Assembly: GCF_030811835.1 (NCBI RefSeq) | Contig: NZ_JAUSRO010000003.1 | Span: 248,001 to 312,000, forward strand | Source: Variovorax ginsengisoli | Lineage (GTDB): Bacteria; Pseudomonadota; Gammaproteobacteria; Burkholderiales; Burkholderiaceae_C | DNA: 64,000 nucleotides | Direction of reading: 5' to 3' | In this document: in pieces, positions 9,206 through 19,463 of the stretch | Numbering within the stretch: position 1 is the first letter of the stretch | Layout: each line of letters begins with the position of its first letter | Program-made: the position numbers and the translations under genes | Notes under the pieces: generated by a model | Told to the model about the DNA's origin: nothing | The model's input: the letters and a program-made list of their open reading frames with translations, nothing else | Databases searched by the model: none

Positions 9206-9901
9206 ATGCTGAAACTACAAGACGTCCATGCCTACTATGGCAAGAGCCACGTGCTGCATGGCGTGAGCTTCGATGTCGGGCCGGGCGAGATCGTCGCGCT
9301 GCTCGGGCGCAACGGCTCGGGTCGCTCGACCACCGCCAAGGCCATCATGGGGCTGGTGCATGCCGAAGGCACGCTGCGCTGGAAAGACAAGGACATCCTG
9401 CGCAGCAAGGCCTACGAGGTCGCGCACCTGGGCATCGGCTACGTGCCGGAGAACCGCGACATTTTCCCCAAGCTCACGGTGCACCAGAACCTGATGCTCG
9501 GGCAGAAGAGTGGCAAGAAGCAGGCACGCTGGTCTTTCGAGGACATGTACACCATGTTCCCGCGGCTCAAGGAGCGACAGCACACCGAGGCCGGCGTGCT
9601 GTCGGGGGGTGAGCAGCAGATGCTGACGCTGTGCCGCACGCTCATGGGTGACCCTGACCTCATCATCATCGATGAGCCGACGGAGGGCCTGGCGCCCAAG
9701 ATCGTCGAGTTGGTGGGCGAATACCTCAAGCGGCTGAAGGACCGGGGCATTTCGGTGTTGCTGATCGAGCAGAAGCTGACGATCGCCATGCAGATCTCCG
9801 ATCGTGTGCTGGTGATGGGCCATGGCAGCATCGTGTTCGACGGTACGCCCGACAGCCTGCGGGCAGACGCTGCCACGCGCAAGGAATGGCTCGAGGTCTA
9901 G
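9206..9901 (+). CDS. livF: Branched-chain-type ABC transporter ATP-binding protein, LivF family, with Walker A Lys-to-Arg
   Basis: This is the second ATPase subunit, 231 residues, starting at ATG 9206 with AAGGAGG just upstream, one base after the livG stop. Walker B is LIIIDEPTEGLAP and the signature is a perfect LSGGEQQM. Walker A reads GRNGSGRSTT: the Lys that normally contacts the ATP phosphates is Arg (codon CGC, residue 40). The other LivF of the window, at 56341-57084, has the normal GANGAGKTT. The protein is otherwise intact, so the change is probably tolerated or marks a subfamily, not decay. It ends the importer operon; a 220-base promoter gap follows. Confidence 0.88.
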   Translation: MLKLQDVHAYYGKSHVLHGVSFDVGPGEIVALLGRNGSGRSTTAKAIMGLVHAEGTLRWKDKDILRSKAYEVAHLGIGYVPENRDIFPKLTVHQNLMLGQKSGKKQARWSFEDMYTMFPRLKERQHTEAGVLSGGEQQMLTLCRTLMGDPDLIIIDEPTEGLAPKIVELVGEYLKRLKDRGISVLLIEQKLTIAMQISDRVLVMGHGSIVFDGTPDSLRADAATRKEWLEV

Positions 9902-9961
9902 ACACTCCCTGACGCTTGGCCGCAGGGTGGGCGCTTTGTCCCGGCAGTGACTGAGAGGTCA

Positions 9962-9989
9962 TTGCCCGGACGCGCGAAACGCCTAGAAT
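9962..9989 (+). promoter_or_regulatory. Candidate sigma-70 promoter of the fadB-like gene
   Basis: TTGCCC (9962-9967) and TAGAAT (9984-9989) are separated by 16 bases. They lie in the gap between livF and the fadB-like gene. A weak hairpin of A-rich and T-rich arms follows at about 9992-10017. This is pattern-based only. Confidence 0.35.
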
Positions 9990-10121
9990 TCACAAAAAAG
10001 AACACTCGTGCTTTTTGTTGCAGCCGGCCGGTTCGCCGCATAGCGGTACGGCCTCTGCCGCCGTGATGGCGCCACGATGTCCTCCCGATTCTTTCTTTCC
10101 AACGTTTTTAAGGAACGCAGC

Positions 10122-12227
10122 ATGACGGCTGAATACAAAGTGATGGGCGATGTCGCTGTCATCACGCTGAGCAATCCTCCGGTCAACGGCCTCGGTTTTT
10201 CGACCCGCGTGGCCATTACCGAGGGGCTGTCGAAGGCCAATGCCGACGACGCCGTCGCCGCGATCGTGATCACCGGCGCGGGCAAGGCCTTTTCGGGCGG
10301 CGCGGACATCAAGGAGTTCGGCACCACCAAGGCCACGCAGGAGCCGAATCTGCTGAGCGTGATCCTGGCGCTCGAGGCCTCGGCCAAGCCGATCGTCGCG
10401 GCCATCCATTCGGTGTGCATGGGCGGTGGGCTGGAGCTCGCCATGGGTTGCCACTATCGGGTGGTTGCACCCGGCACCAGCATTGCACTGCCCGAGGTCA
10501 AGCTCGGCCTGATTCCCGGTGCGGGTGGCACGCAGCGCCTGCCACGTGTCCTCGGTGTCGAAACGGCACTCAACATGATCGTCAGTGGCGAGGCCGTCAA
10601 GAGCGAAATGCTCGCCGCGCTGCCTGGGCAGAAACTGTTCGACAAGCTCTCGGCCTCGCCCGAAGCGCTGTTCGACGATGCCATGCAGCTGGCCAAGTCG
10701 GTGGCTGGCAAGACCGGCGATGCGCTGCCGCTGGTGCGCAACCTGCCATGCAAGCACCCGCTGGGCGACGCGTACTTCCAGTTTGCCAAGAACATGGTCG
10801 GCGGCATGTCGAAGAACTACCCGGCGCCGCTCAAATGCGTGGATGCCGTCGAGGCTGCAACCAAGATGAAGTTCGACCAGGGCATGGCCGAGGAACGCCG
10901 CCTGTTCACCGCGCTCATGTTCACGCCCGAGTCGCTGGCGCTGCGCCATCTGTTCGTGGCCGAACGCGCCGCGAGCAAGATTCCCGACGTGGCCGAAGAC
11001 ACCCCCAAGCGCGAGATCAAGAGCGTGGCCGTCATCGGTGCCGGCACCATGGGCGGCGGCATCTCGATGAATTTCCTGAATGCGGGGATTCCGGTCAAGA
11101 TCCTGGAGATGAAGCAGGAGGCGCTGGACCGTGGCATTGCGACCATCCGCAAGAACTACGAGGCGCAGGTCAAGAAGGGCAAGCTCAAGCAGGACAAGTA
11201 CGAGCAGCGCATGGCTCTCCTGAGCACCACGTTGAGCTACGACGAGCTGGGCGATGCCGACCTCGTGATCGAAGCCGTGTTCGAGGAGCTGGGTGTCAAG
11301 GAGGCCGTGTTCAAGGAGCTTGACCGCGTGGCCAAGCCGGGCGCCATCCTGGCATCGAACACCTCTACGCTGGACGTCGACAAGATTGCTGCTTTCACCC
11401 AACGTCCGCAGGACGTGGTCGGCATGCACTTCTTCAGCCCGGCCAACGTGATGAAACTGCTGGAAGTCGTGCGCGGCAAGGACACTGCAAAGGACGTGTT
11501 GGCCACGGTCATGGCAGTGGCCAAGAAGATCAAGAAGACGGCCGTCGTTTCGGGCGTGTGCGATGGCTTCATCGGCAATCGCATGATCGAGCAGTACAGC
11601 CGCCAGGCCGGCTTCCTGCTCGACGAAGGTGCAACGCCGCAGCAGGTCGACAAGGCCATCGAGAAGTTCGGCTTTGCGATGGGCCCGTTCCGCATGGGCG
11701 ACCTGGCCGGCAACGACATCGGCTGGGCGATCCGCAAGCGCCGCGCGACCGAGCGTGCCGACATGAAGTACAGCCGCACGGCCGACAAGCTCTGCGAACT
11801 CGGCCGCTTCGGCCAGAAGACCGGCGCGGGCTGGTACGACTACCAGGCCGGCAAGCGCGATGCGATCCCGAGCCAGGTGGTGCTGGACCTGATCGAGCAG
11901 CACCGCAAGGACGAAGGCATCGCGCCGCGCAAGATCTCCGACGACGAGATCGTTCAGCGCCTGGTGTATGCGTTGGTCAACGAGGGCGCACACATCCTGG
12001 AAGACGGCATTGCGAGCAAGTCGGGCGACATCGACATGGTGTACCTGACGGGTTACGGCTTTCCGATCTGGCGCGGCGGCCCGATGCACTACGCGAGCCA
12101 GGTCGGCCTGTTCAACGTGGCCGAAACGATGAAGCGCTTTGCCCGCAACCCCCGCGACGACGCAAGCTTCTGGCAACCCGCCGCGCTGATCCAGCGCCTG
12201 GTGGCCGAAGGCAAGCAGTTCAGCTGA
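10122..12227 (+). CDS. Multifunctional enoyl-CoA hydratase / 3-hydroxyacyl-CoA dehydrogenase (FadB/FadJ-like)
   Basis: It performs the second and third steps of beta-oxidation: hydration of trans-2-enoyl-CoA and NAD-dependent oxidation of the 3-hydroxyacyl-CoA. The 701 residues comprise an N-terminal crotonase domain (about 1-190, oxyanion-hole region [28 protein letters not shown] and catalytic region [13 protein letters not shown]), a Rossmann domain starting at [10 protein letters not shown] near residue 304, and two C-terminal dehydrogenase repeats. ATG 10122 is preceded by AAGGAACGCAG; a longer in-frame start at 10077 lacks an RBS. The architecture resembles peroxisomal-type bifunctional enzymes. 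A thiolase and an acyl-CoA dehydrogenase follow downstream, completing a beta-oxidation set. Confidence 0.93.
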   Translation: MTAEYKVMGDVAVITLSNPPVNGLGFSTRVAITEGLSKANADDAVAAIVITGAGKAFSGGADIKEFGTTKATQEPNLLSVILALEASAKPIVAAIHSVCMGGGLELAMGCHYRVVAPGTSIALPEVKLGLIPGAGGTQRLPRVLGVETALNMIVSGEAVKSEMLAALPGQKLFDKLSASPEALFDDAMQLAKSVAGKTGDALPLVRNLPCKHPLGDAYFQFAKNMVGGMSKNYPAPLKCVDAVEAATKMKFDQGMAEERRLFTALMFTPESLALRHLFVAERAASKIPDVAEDTPKREIKSVAVIGAGTMGGGISMNFLNAGIPVKILEMKQEALDRGIATIRKNYEAQVKKGKLKQDKYEQRMALLSTTLSYDELGDADLVIEAVFEELGVKEAVFKELDRVAKPGAILASNTSTLDVDKIAAFTQRPQDVVGMHFFSPANVMKLLEVVRGKDTAKDVLATVMAVAKKIKKTAVVSGVCDGFIGNRMIEQYSRQAGFLLDEGATPQQVDKAIEKFGFAMGPFRMGDLAGNDIGWAIRKRRATERADMKYSRTADKLCELGRFGQKTGAGWYDYQAGKRDAIPSQVVLDLIEQHRKDEGIAPRKISDDEIVQRLVYALVNEGAHILEDGIASKSGDIDMVYLTGYGFPIWRGGPMHYASQVGLFNVAETMKRFARNPRDDASFWQPAALIQRLVAEGKQFS

Positions 12228-12240
12228 GGCGCAGCCGATC

Positions 12241-13719
12241 GTGTTCAAGCGGGCCTTTCTTGCCGTGCTGCTGGCGCTGTTTGCGCTGGCTGCCGCGCTG
12301 GCCATCCAGACCTGGCGCCACCCGTCGCGCCAGCTGGCGGTGGCGGCTGCGCCGCGCTTGGCCGTCGATCTGCCGGCGGCGGCGCAACGCCTGGGGGGTG
12401 CCATTGCCATTCGCACGGTCTCCAGTCTGGACGACGCGGCGCAGAGCAATGCCGAGTTCGATCGGCTCCATGCCTATCTGGCGGCGCAGTTTCCCAAGGT
12501 CCACGCCACGCTCAAACGCGAGGTCATCGGCCAGAAGGCGTTGCTCTATACCTGGGCAGGTTCCGACCCCGCGGCGCGGCCCGTGGCGTTGATGGCACAC
12601 CAGGACGTGGTGCCCATCGCACCCGGCACCGAGAAAATGTGGAGCGTCGATCCGTTCTCCGGTGCGGTGCGGGACGGCTTCATCTGGGGCCGAGGCACGC
12701 TGGACAACAAAAGCAATCTCTTTGCGCAGATGGAGGCCATCGAGCTGCTGATCGGCAGTGGCTTTCGCCCCCGCCAAACGGTGTATCTCGTGATGGGCGA
12801 CGACGAGGAAGTCAGCGGATTGCGCGGCGCGCTGCCGATTGCCGAGCTGCTCAAGTCGCGCGGCGTGCGGCTCGACTGGGTGCTCGATGAAGGCCTGCTG
12901 GTGCTCGATGGCGTTCTTGCGGGTCTTTCCAAGCCCGCCGCGCTGATCGGCGTTGCCGAGAAAGGCTACGGCACTTTTTTCCTCTCGCTCGATACCGCCC
13001 CCGGCCACTCGTCGATGCCCCCCGCCCACAGCGCGATTGGCGAGATGAGCGCAGCGCTTGTACGGCTCGAAGCCACACCGATGCCCGCACGCCTGCAGGG
13101 CGTGGCCGGCGACATGTTCGGCGCCCTGGCGCCCGAGATGAGCGCCGTGAATCGCGTGCTCCTGTCCAACCTGTGGCTGACCGGACCGCTGGTGCGCAGC
13201 CAGCTCGAGAAAAGCCCGAGCAGCAATGCCATGCTGCGCACCACCACCGCGCTGACCATCGTGCGCGCCGGCAACAAGGACAACGTGCTTCCCGGACGCG
13301 CCGAGGCCGCCGTCAACTTCCGGCTGCTGCCGGGCGACACGCTGGCGAGCGTGGAGGCACACCTGCGCAGCGCGCTGGGCAACGACCGCATCGCCATCAA
13401 GCCTTACCCGGGCAATGCCGAGCCGTCGCCTGTGTCGCCTACCACCGGCGCGGGTTACGCGGCGATCCAGCAGGCCGTGCGGTCGGTGTTCCAGGACGCC
13501 GTGGTCGCGCCCGGCCTCATGACGGCGGCGACCGATTCGCGGCACTTCAGTCTTGTCAGCGATGCCGTGTACCGCTTTTCGCCGCTGCGCGCAAAGTCCG
13601 AGGACCTCGCGCGCTTCCATGGCACCAACGAACGTCTGGCGGTCTCGAACTACGGCGAGATGATCCAGTTCTATCACCAGTTGCTGCGCAGCACGGGTTC
13701 GCCCGCGCTGCCGCAGTAA
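12241..13719 (+). CDS. M20 family metallopeptidase (carboxypeptidase S-like), membrane-anchored or exported
   Basis: Predicted zinc amino- or carboxypeptidase of 492 residues beginning at a GTG. An N-terminal hydrophobic segment (about residues 4-22) suggests a membrane anchor or signal peptide, as in yeast CPS1 relatives. Metal and catalytic motifs are visible: [28 protein letters not shown] with the general-base Glu, and a late HFSLVSD-type His region. It starts 13 bases after the fadB-like stop. A peptidase inside a fatty-acid gene block is unexpected; it may release an N-acyl group from N-acyl amino acids, as M20 enzymes can, but that is only inferred from context. Confidence 0.85.
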   Translation: MFKRAFLAVLLALFALAAALAIQTWRHPSRQLAVAAAPRLAVDLPAAAQRLGGAIAIRTVSSLDDAAQSNAEFDRLHAYLAAQFPKVHATLKREVIGQKALLYTWAGSDPAARPVALMAHQDVVPIAPGTEKMWSVDPFSGAVRDGFIWGRGTLDNKSNLFAQMEAIELLIGSGFRPRQTVYLVMGDDEEVSGLRGALPIAELLKSRGVRLDWVLDEGLLVLDGVLAGLSKPAALIGVAEKGYGTFFLSLDTAPGHSSMPPAHSAIGEMSAALVRLEATPMPARLQGVAGDMFGALAPEMSAVNRVLLSNLWLTGPLVRSQLEKSPSSNAMLRTTTALTIVRAGNKDNVLPGRAEAAVNFRLLPGDTLASVEAHLRSALGNDRIAIKPYPGNAEPSPVSPTTGAGYAAIQQAVRSVFQDAVVAPGLMTAATDSRHFSLVSDAVYRFSPLRAKSEDLARFHGTNERLAVSNYGEMIQFYHQLLRSTGSPALPQ

Positions 13720-13751
13720 TCCTTTCCTTCCGCTTTCCAAAGGACTTCCCC

Positions 13752-14927
<1,176 letters not shown>

Positions 14928-14966
14928 CTCCCCCTGGCTACGCGGCACTTCGTGTCCGCTGTGCCA

Positions 14967-15020
14967 CCCCCTTGCGGGGGCAACACCAGCGGCCCGGCAA
15001 AGCCGGGGCCGCGGTGTTCC
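14967..15020. repeat. Nested-hairpin intergenic repeat (copy 2)
   Basis: CCCCC-TTGC-GGGGG is followed by AACACC (14982-14987) pairing with GGTGTT (15013-15018) around GGCC/GGCC and CCGGC-AAA-GCCGG. It matches the 6019-6072 element in layout and most bases. It lies between thiolase and acyl-CoA dehydrogenase, where it may alter transcript stability or partly terminate. Confidence 0.7.
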
Positions 15021-15064
15021 TAGCAAATCGGCCGGCGTTTTGCCGGCGCCGTCACGAGATTGCA

Positions 15065-16921
15065 ATGAGCCTTCGTCCCACCCTCGACTTCCTGCTCTAC
15101 GACTGGCTCGATGCCGCCGCACTGAATGAGCGCGAACGTTTCTCGGACCATTCGCGCGAGACCTTCGACGCGGTGCTCGACACCTGCGAGCGCATCGCGC
15201 GCGACAAGTACGCGCCGAGCAACCGCATCGTCGACACGCAGGAGCCGCACTTCGACGGCGAGAAGGTGATCCTGCCGCAGGCCACGCACGATGCGCACAA
15301 GGCCTTCGTCGAGTCGGGCATGCTGAGCGCTGCGCAGGACTACGACATCGGCGGCATGCAGCTGCCCTACACGTTGCAGGCGGCGGCCAACAGCTTCTTC
15401 GCGATGGCATCGGTGAGCATCGGCTCGGGCATGCTCACCAGCGGCAACGCCAATCTGCTGATGGTGCATGGCACGGCGATGCAGCAGGAGGTGTTCGCGC
15501 GCAATGAATTTTCCGGGCGCTGGTCGGGCACCATGTGCCTGTCCGAGCCCCAGGCCGGCTCCAGTCTGAGCGACGTCGCCACGCGCGCCGTGCCCGATGG
15601 CGTGGACTTCCAGAGCGACCCGCTCGGTCCGCGCTACCGGCTGACCGGCAACAAGATGTGGATCTCGTCGGGCGACCACGAATTGACCGAGAACATCGTG
15701 CACATCGTGCTGGCCAAGATTCCGGATGCCGACGGCAAGCTGGTGCCGGGTACGCGGGGAATTTCTCTGTTCATCGTGCCCAAGAAGATGGTCGATACCG
15801 GCGGTGCGCTCACGGGTGTGCGCAACGACGTCGCGCTCGCCGGCCTGAACCACAAGCTGGGCTGGCGCGGGACGACCAACACGCTCCTGAATTTCGGCGA
15901 AGGCAGGTTCCCGGTCGATGGCAAGGCGGGTGCGGTCGGCTATCTGGTGGGCGAGGTGGGCAAGGGCCTGCACTGCATGTTCCACATGATGAACGAGGCG
16001 CGCATCGGCGTCGGTACGGCCGCCGCGATGCTCGGCATGGCGGGTTACTACGCCTCGCTCGACTATGCGAAGACCCGCCCGCAGGGCCGGCTGGTGAAGA
16101 AGCCGGCGGCCGAGGGCGCCAGCGCGGTCGTCAAGGACTCGGCGAGCCCGCAGGTGCGCATCATCGAGCATGCCGACGTGCGCCGCATGCTGCTCGCGCA
16201 GAAATCCTATTGCGAGGGCGCCCTGGCGCTCGAACTCTATTGCGCGCGGCTCGTCGACGAGCAGAAGACGGGCGACGCGCAGGCCGCTGACGATGCGCGC
16301 CTGCTGTTGGAGGTGCTGACGCCCATCGCCAAGAGCTGGCCGAGCGAATGGTGCCTTGAGGCCAACTCGCTGGCGATCCAGGTTCATGGTGGTTACGGCT
16401 ACACCCGCGATTTCCCCGTCGAGCAGTACTGGCGCGACAACCGGCTGAACATGATCCACGAAGGCACGCACGGCATCCAGGCGGCCGACCTGCTGGGCCG
16501 CAAGGTGCTGATGGAAGGCGGGCGCGGCCTGCAGTTGCTGGCCGCGCGCATGCAGGCCACCATGGCGCGCGCCGCGGGCGTCGCCGCCTTCGCAGCCCAC
16601 GCGCAGGCGCTCGGCGAGGCGCTGGCACGCGTTGGTTCGGCCACGAAGGCCGCATGGGCGACGGGAAATCCGCAGGAGGCGCTCGCCAACGCGGTACCCT
16701 ACATGCAGGCGTTCGGTCACACCGTCCTGGCCTGGATCTGGCTCGACGTGGCGCTGCGGTCGCTGGAGTGCGACGCGGCCGGCACGGCACCCGCGACGGC
16801 CGGCCGGTTGGGTGCGACCGCCTACTTCTTCAACTATGAACTGCCGAAGATCGGTGCCTGGCTCCAGGTCGTGGAGCGTCGGGACCCGACCTGCACGGCA
16901 CTGCCCGAGGACGCTTTTTGA
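15065..16921 (+). CDS. Acyl-CoA dehydrogenase (long form with C-terminal domain)
   Basis: FAD enzyme making the first double bond of beta-oxidation, 618 residues. The N-terminal (about 40-160), middle (CLSEPQAGSSLSDV and TGNKMWISSGDH) and C-terminal helical domains are clear; VHGGYGYTRDFPVEQYWRD and HEGTHGIQAADLLG hold the FAD contacts and the catalytic Glu. About 100 extra C-terminal residues form an ACDH_C-like helical domain, as in the roughly 600-residue FadE-type subfamily. ATG 15065 gives the normal N-terminus. Its stop overlaps the start of the small membrane protein. Confidence 0.92.
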   Translation: MSLRPTLDFLLYDWLDAAALNERERFSDHSRETFDAVLDTCERIARDKYAPSNRIVDTQEPHFDGEKVILPQATHDAHKAFVESGMLSAAQDYDIGGMQLPYTLQAAANSFFAMASVSIGSGMLTSGNANLLMVHGTAMQQEVFARNEFSGRWSGTMCLSEPQAGSSLSDVATRAVPDGVDFQSDPLGPRYRLTGNKMWISSGDHELTENIVHIVLAKIPDADGKLVPGTRGISLFIVPKKMVDTGGALTGVRNDVALAGLNHKLGWRGTTNTLLNFGEGRFPVDGKAGAVGYLVGEVGKGLHCMFHMMNEARIGVGTAAAMLGMAGYYASLDYAKTRPQGRLVKKPAAEGASAVVKDSASPQVRIIEHADVRRMLLAQKSYCEGALALELYCARLVDEQKTGDAQAADDARLLLEVLTPIAKSWPSEWCLEANSLAIQVHGGYGYTRDFPVEQYWRDNRLNMIHEGTHGIQAADLLGRKVLMEGGRGLQLLAARMQATMARAAGVAAFAAHAQALGEALARVGSATKAAWATGNPQEALANAVPYMQAFGHTVLAWIWLDVALRSLECDAAGTAPATAGRLGATAYFFNYELPKIGAWLQVVERRDPTCTALPEDAF

Positions 16922-17127
16922 TGACGCAGCAGGCCAAGCCGCATGCAACGCTGGAGAAATGGATCTGGATCCTGATCTACGGCGGACTTTTCGCTCTGAT
17001 TCTCGGTATCGCCACCGGGCGTACCGACCCCGCCCTCGGCTGGACCATCGCCGTGCCCGGCGTCGTGGTGGCCGTGATCGGCTTCATCCTCATTTTTGTT
17101 CGCTCTCGCCTGAAAGACCAGCCATGA
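16921..17127 (+). CDS. Small two-helix membrane protein, unknown function
   Basis: This 68-residue product has two hydrophobic segments (about residues 17-36 and 41-61) joined by a short loop and a basic C-terminal end (RSRLKDQP). The ATG at 16921 shares its A with the upstream TGA, and its own stop overlaps the next start (ATGA), so it is translationally coupled on both sides and likely real. I do not recognise a family. Position between an acyl-CoA dehydrogenase and an SDR suggests it may dock these enzymes to the membrane or serve in electron transfer, but nothing in the sequence shows this. Confidence 0.65.
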   Translation: MTQQAKPHATLEKWIWILIYGGLFALILGIATGRTDPALGWTIAVPGVVVAVIGFILIFVRSRLKDQP

Positions 17128-17918
17128 CTCCCCGCAACGTGCAGCAACTGTTCGATCTCACCGGCAAGACCGCGCTCATCACCGGCGGCTCGCGCGGCCT
17201 CGGCCTCCAGATGGCCCACGCACTCGGCGAGGCGGGCGCGCGTGTCATGCTGAGCTCGCGCAAGGCCGACGACCTGGAGGAGGCGACCGCTGAACTGCAG
17301 GCCGCGGGCATCGATGCGCGCTGGATCGCTGCGGACTGCGGCAAGGAAGAAGACACCCGTCGCCTGGCCACCCAGACGCTCGAGCGCATGGGCGCGATCG
17401 ACATCCTGGTCAACAACGCGGGTGCGAGCTGGGGCTCGCCCGCCGAAAGCCATCCGGTCGAAGCCTGGGACAAGGTGATGAACCTGAACGTGCGCGGCTA
17501 TTTCATCCTGGCGCAGCAGGTGGCCAACAGCTACATGATCCCGAAGAAAGCCGGACGCATCATCAACATCGCGTCGATTGCCGGCCTCAACGGCAACCCG
17601 CCCGCCATGCAGACGCTGGCCTACAACACCTCCAAGACAGCAGTGATCGGTTTCACCCGGACGCTGGCTGCCGAATGGGGCCGCTACGGCATCAACGTGA
17701 ATGCGATCTGCCCGGGTTTCTTCATGACGAAGATGGCCGCTGGCCTGATCAAGAGCATGGGCGAGCAGGAGATGGCCGCGCGCGCGCCGCTCGGCCGCCT
17801 GGGCGACGAGGAAGACCTCAAGGGCATCACGCTGCTGTACGCCAGCGACGCCGGCAAGCACATCACCGGCCAGTGGCTGGCCGTCGATGGCGGCGTGAGC
17901 GTGGTTCTGGGCGCCTAG
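17124..17918 (+). CDS. SDR family oxidoreductase (3-oxoacyl reductase-like)
   Basis: A classical short-chain dehydrogenase/reductase of 264 residues. The NAD(P) motif TGGSRGLG is near residue 20, NNAG near 95, the catalytic Ser lies in IASIAGLNG and YNTSK gives the Tyr-Lys pair; the C-terminus has ITGQWLAVDGG. The substrate is probably a 3-hydroxyacyl or 3-oxoacyl thioester, given the beta-oxidation neighbours, but SDR substrate prediction is unreliable. It starts by a 4-base overlap and ends one base before the thioesterase gene. Confidence 0.88.
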   Translation: MTPRNVQQLFDLTGKTALITGGSRGLGLQMAHALGEAGARVMLSSRKADDLEEATAELQAAGIDARWIAADCGKEEDTRRLATQTLERMGAIDILVNNAGASWGSPAESHPVEAWDKVMNLNVRGYFILAQQVANSYMIPKKAGRIINIASIAGLNGNPPAMQTLAYNTSKTAVIGFTRTLAAEWGRYGINVNAICPGFFMTKMAAGLIKSMGEQEMAARAPLGRLGDEEDLKGITLLYASDAGKHITGQWLAVDGGVSVVLGA

Positions 17919-17919
17919 C

Positions 17920-18372
17920 ATGAGCGACGATATCAACGTGCGGTCATACACCAGCCAGATTCCGTTCGCCCGGCATCTGGGCTTCGAGCTCACGAAGTTC
18001 GAAGATGGTGAATCGGAGATCCGCTACACCGCCAAACCCGAGCACCTGAACACCTTCGACGTGACGCACGGCGGCGCCTGCATGACGCTGCTCGACATCA
18101 CGATGGCCGCCGCCGCGCGCAGCCAGACGCCGGAGGTCGGCGTCGTCACCATCGAGATGAAGACCAGCTTCATGCGACCCTCGGTCGGCCCGCTCGCCGC
18201 GCGCGGCCGGCTCATGCACCGCACCGCCACGCTGGCCTTCACCGAAGCCGGGATCTACGATGACCAGGGACGCCTGTGCGCCCATGCGACCGGTACCTTC
18301 AAATACGTCAAGCGCCGCTTGCCGACCGGGCCGGCCAGCGCCAACGCGCAACGGCCGCCCTCGACCGACTGA
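17920..18372 (+). CDS. PaaI-type hot-dog thioesterase
   Basis: Predicted acyl-CoA thioesterase of 150 residues with the hot-dog helix motif HGGACMTLLDITMAAAA near residue 48 and a later MKTSFMRPSVGPL strand. Family members hydrolyse phenylacetyl-CoA-type or acyl-CoA esters, often to free stalled intermediates. It begins two bases after the SDR stop. The last 25 residues are rich in Pro, Ala and Arg and look like a disordered tail. Confidence 0.85.
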   Translation: MSDDINVRSYTSQIPFARHLGFELTKFEDGESEIRYTAKPEHLNTFDVTHGGACMTLLDITMAAAARSQTPEVGVVTIEMKTSFMRPSVGPLAARGRLMHRTATLAFTEAGIYDDQGRLCAHATGTFKYVKRRLPTGPASANAQRPPSTD

Positions 18373-18424
18373 ACCCAGCGGCCGTTTGACGGTCTTCCCA
18401 TCTTTCCGCACTCAAGGAGCCCTC

Positions 18425-19441
18425 ATGCCCACGAACCGCCAGATCCATCTCGACAACCGCCCTGAAGGCGAGGCGTCGCTGTCCAACTTCAAGCTCGTCA
18501 CGGTCGAAACGCCCGCGCTGCAGGACAACCAGGTGCTGGTGCGCCACCACTACATGAGCCTCGATCCGTACATGCGCGGCCGCATGAACGATTCCAAGAG
18601 CTATACCGCCAACCAGCCGACGGGTGCCGTCTTCCAGGGCGGTACGGTCGGCGAGGTGGTCGAGAGCAAGCATCCGAAGTTCCAGGCCGGCGACAAGGTG
18701 GTCGGTTTCGGTGGCTGGCAGGAGTACAGCGTGGTCGACGCGGCCGTGCCCGGCTCGCTCAAGAAGGTCGACACCACGCACGTGCCGCTGTCGCATTACC
18801 TGGGTGCGGTTGGCATGCCGGGGGTGACCGCCTGGTACGGCCTTGTGAAGATCATTGCGCCGAAAGCGGGCGAGACCGTGGTCGTCACCGCGGCCAGTGG
18901 CGCCGTGGGCAGCGCCTTCGGTGCGCTGGCCAAGGCGCGCGGCTGCCGCGTGGTCGGCATTGCCGGCGGTCCGGACAAGTGCCGGTACGTGACCGAAGAG
19001 CTGGGCTTCGACGCCTGCATCGATTACCGCCAGCACCCCGACGTCAAAAGCATGAGCGCAGCGCTCAAGGAAGCCTGCCCGCAAGGCATCGACGGCTACT
19101 TCGAGAACGTCGGCGGCTACATCTTCGACGCGGTGCTGCTGCGTTGCAACGCATTCGCCCGGATCGCGCTGTGCGGCATGATCGCCGGCTACGACGGCGC
19201 GCCGCTGCCGCTGGCGAACCCTGCACTGTTCCTCATCAACCGCATCAAGCTCGAAGGCTTCATCGTGAGCGAGCACATGGAGGTCTGGCCCGAAGCGCTG
19301 GCCGAGCTGGGCGCGCTGGTGGCCAGCGGCAAGCTCAAGCCGCGCGAGTCGGTGGCGCAGGGTATCGAAGCGGCACCCGAAGCGTTTCTCGGGCTGCTCA
19401 AGGGCAAGAACTTCGGCAAGCAGCTGGTCAAGCTGATCTGA
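18425..19441 (+). CDS. NADP-dependent oxidoreductase, MDR superfamily (leukotriene B4 dehydrogenase/CurA-like)
   Basis: A zinc-free medium-chain dehydrogenase/reductase of 338 residues that probably reduces a conjugated C=C bond using NADPH. YMSLDPYMRGRM near residue 42 and the nucleotide-binding AASGAVGS near 156 are typical of the PTGR/YncB group. ATG 18425 follows AAGGAGCCCTC; a longer in-frame start would run into the thioesterase gene. It sits in the acyl-CoA gene run, consistent with enoyl-thioester reduction or detoxification of enones. Confidence 0.88.
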   Translation: MPTNRQIHLDNRPEGEASLSNFKLVTVETPALQDNQVLVRHHYMSLDPYMRGRMNDSKSYTANQPTGAVFQGGTVGEVVESKHPKFQAGDKVVGFGGWQEYSVVDAAVPGSLKKVDTTHVPLSHYLGAVGMPGVTAWYGLVKIIAPKAGETVVVTAASGAVGSAFGALAKARGCRVVGIAGGPDKCRYVTEELGFDACIDYRQHPDVKSMSAALKEACPQGIDGYFENVGGYIFDAVLLRCNAFARIALCGMIAGYDGAPLPLANPALFLINRIKLEGFIVSEHMEVWPEALAELGALVASGKLKPRESVAQGIEAAPEAFLGLLKGKNFGKQLVKLI

Positions 19442-19463
19442 ATCAAACCACAGGAGGCCGGCG

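Noticed and set aside
9992..10017. Terminator after livF formed by A-rich and T-rich arms
   Set aside because: The stem is short and AT-only with an unmatched base, and it lies after the candidate -10 of the next gene, so it is more likely part of that leader.
9990..12449. 819-residue open frame on the reverse strand opposite the fadB-like gene
   Set aside because: Long antisense frames are common opposite high-GC genes; its translation has no recognisable domain and the forward frame is a clear FadB-type enzyme.
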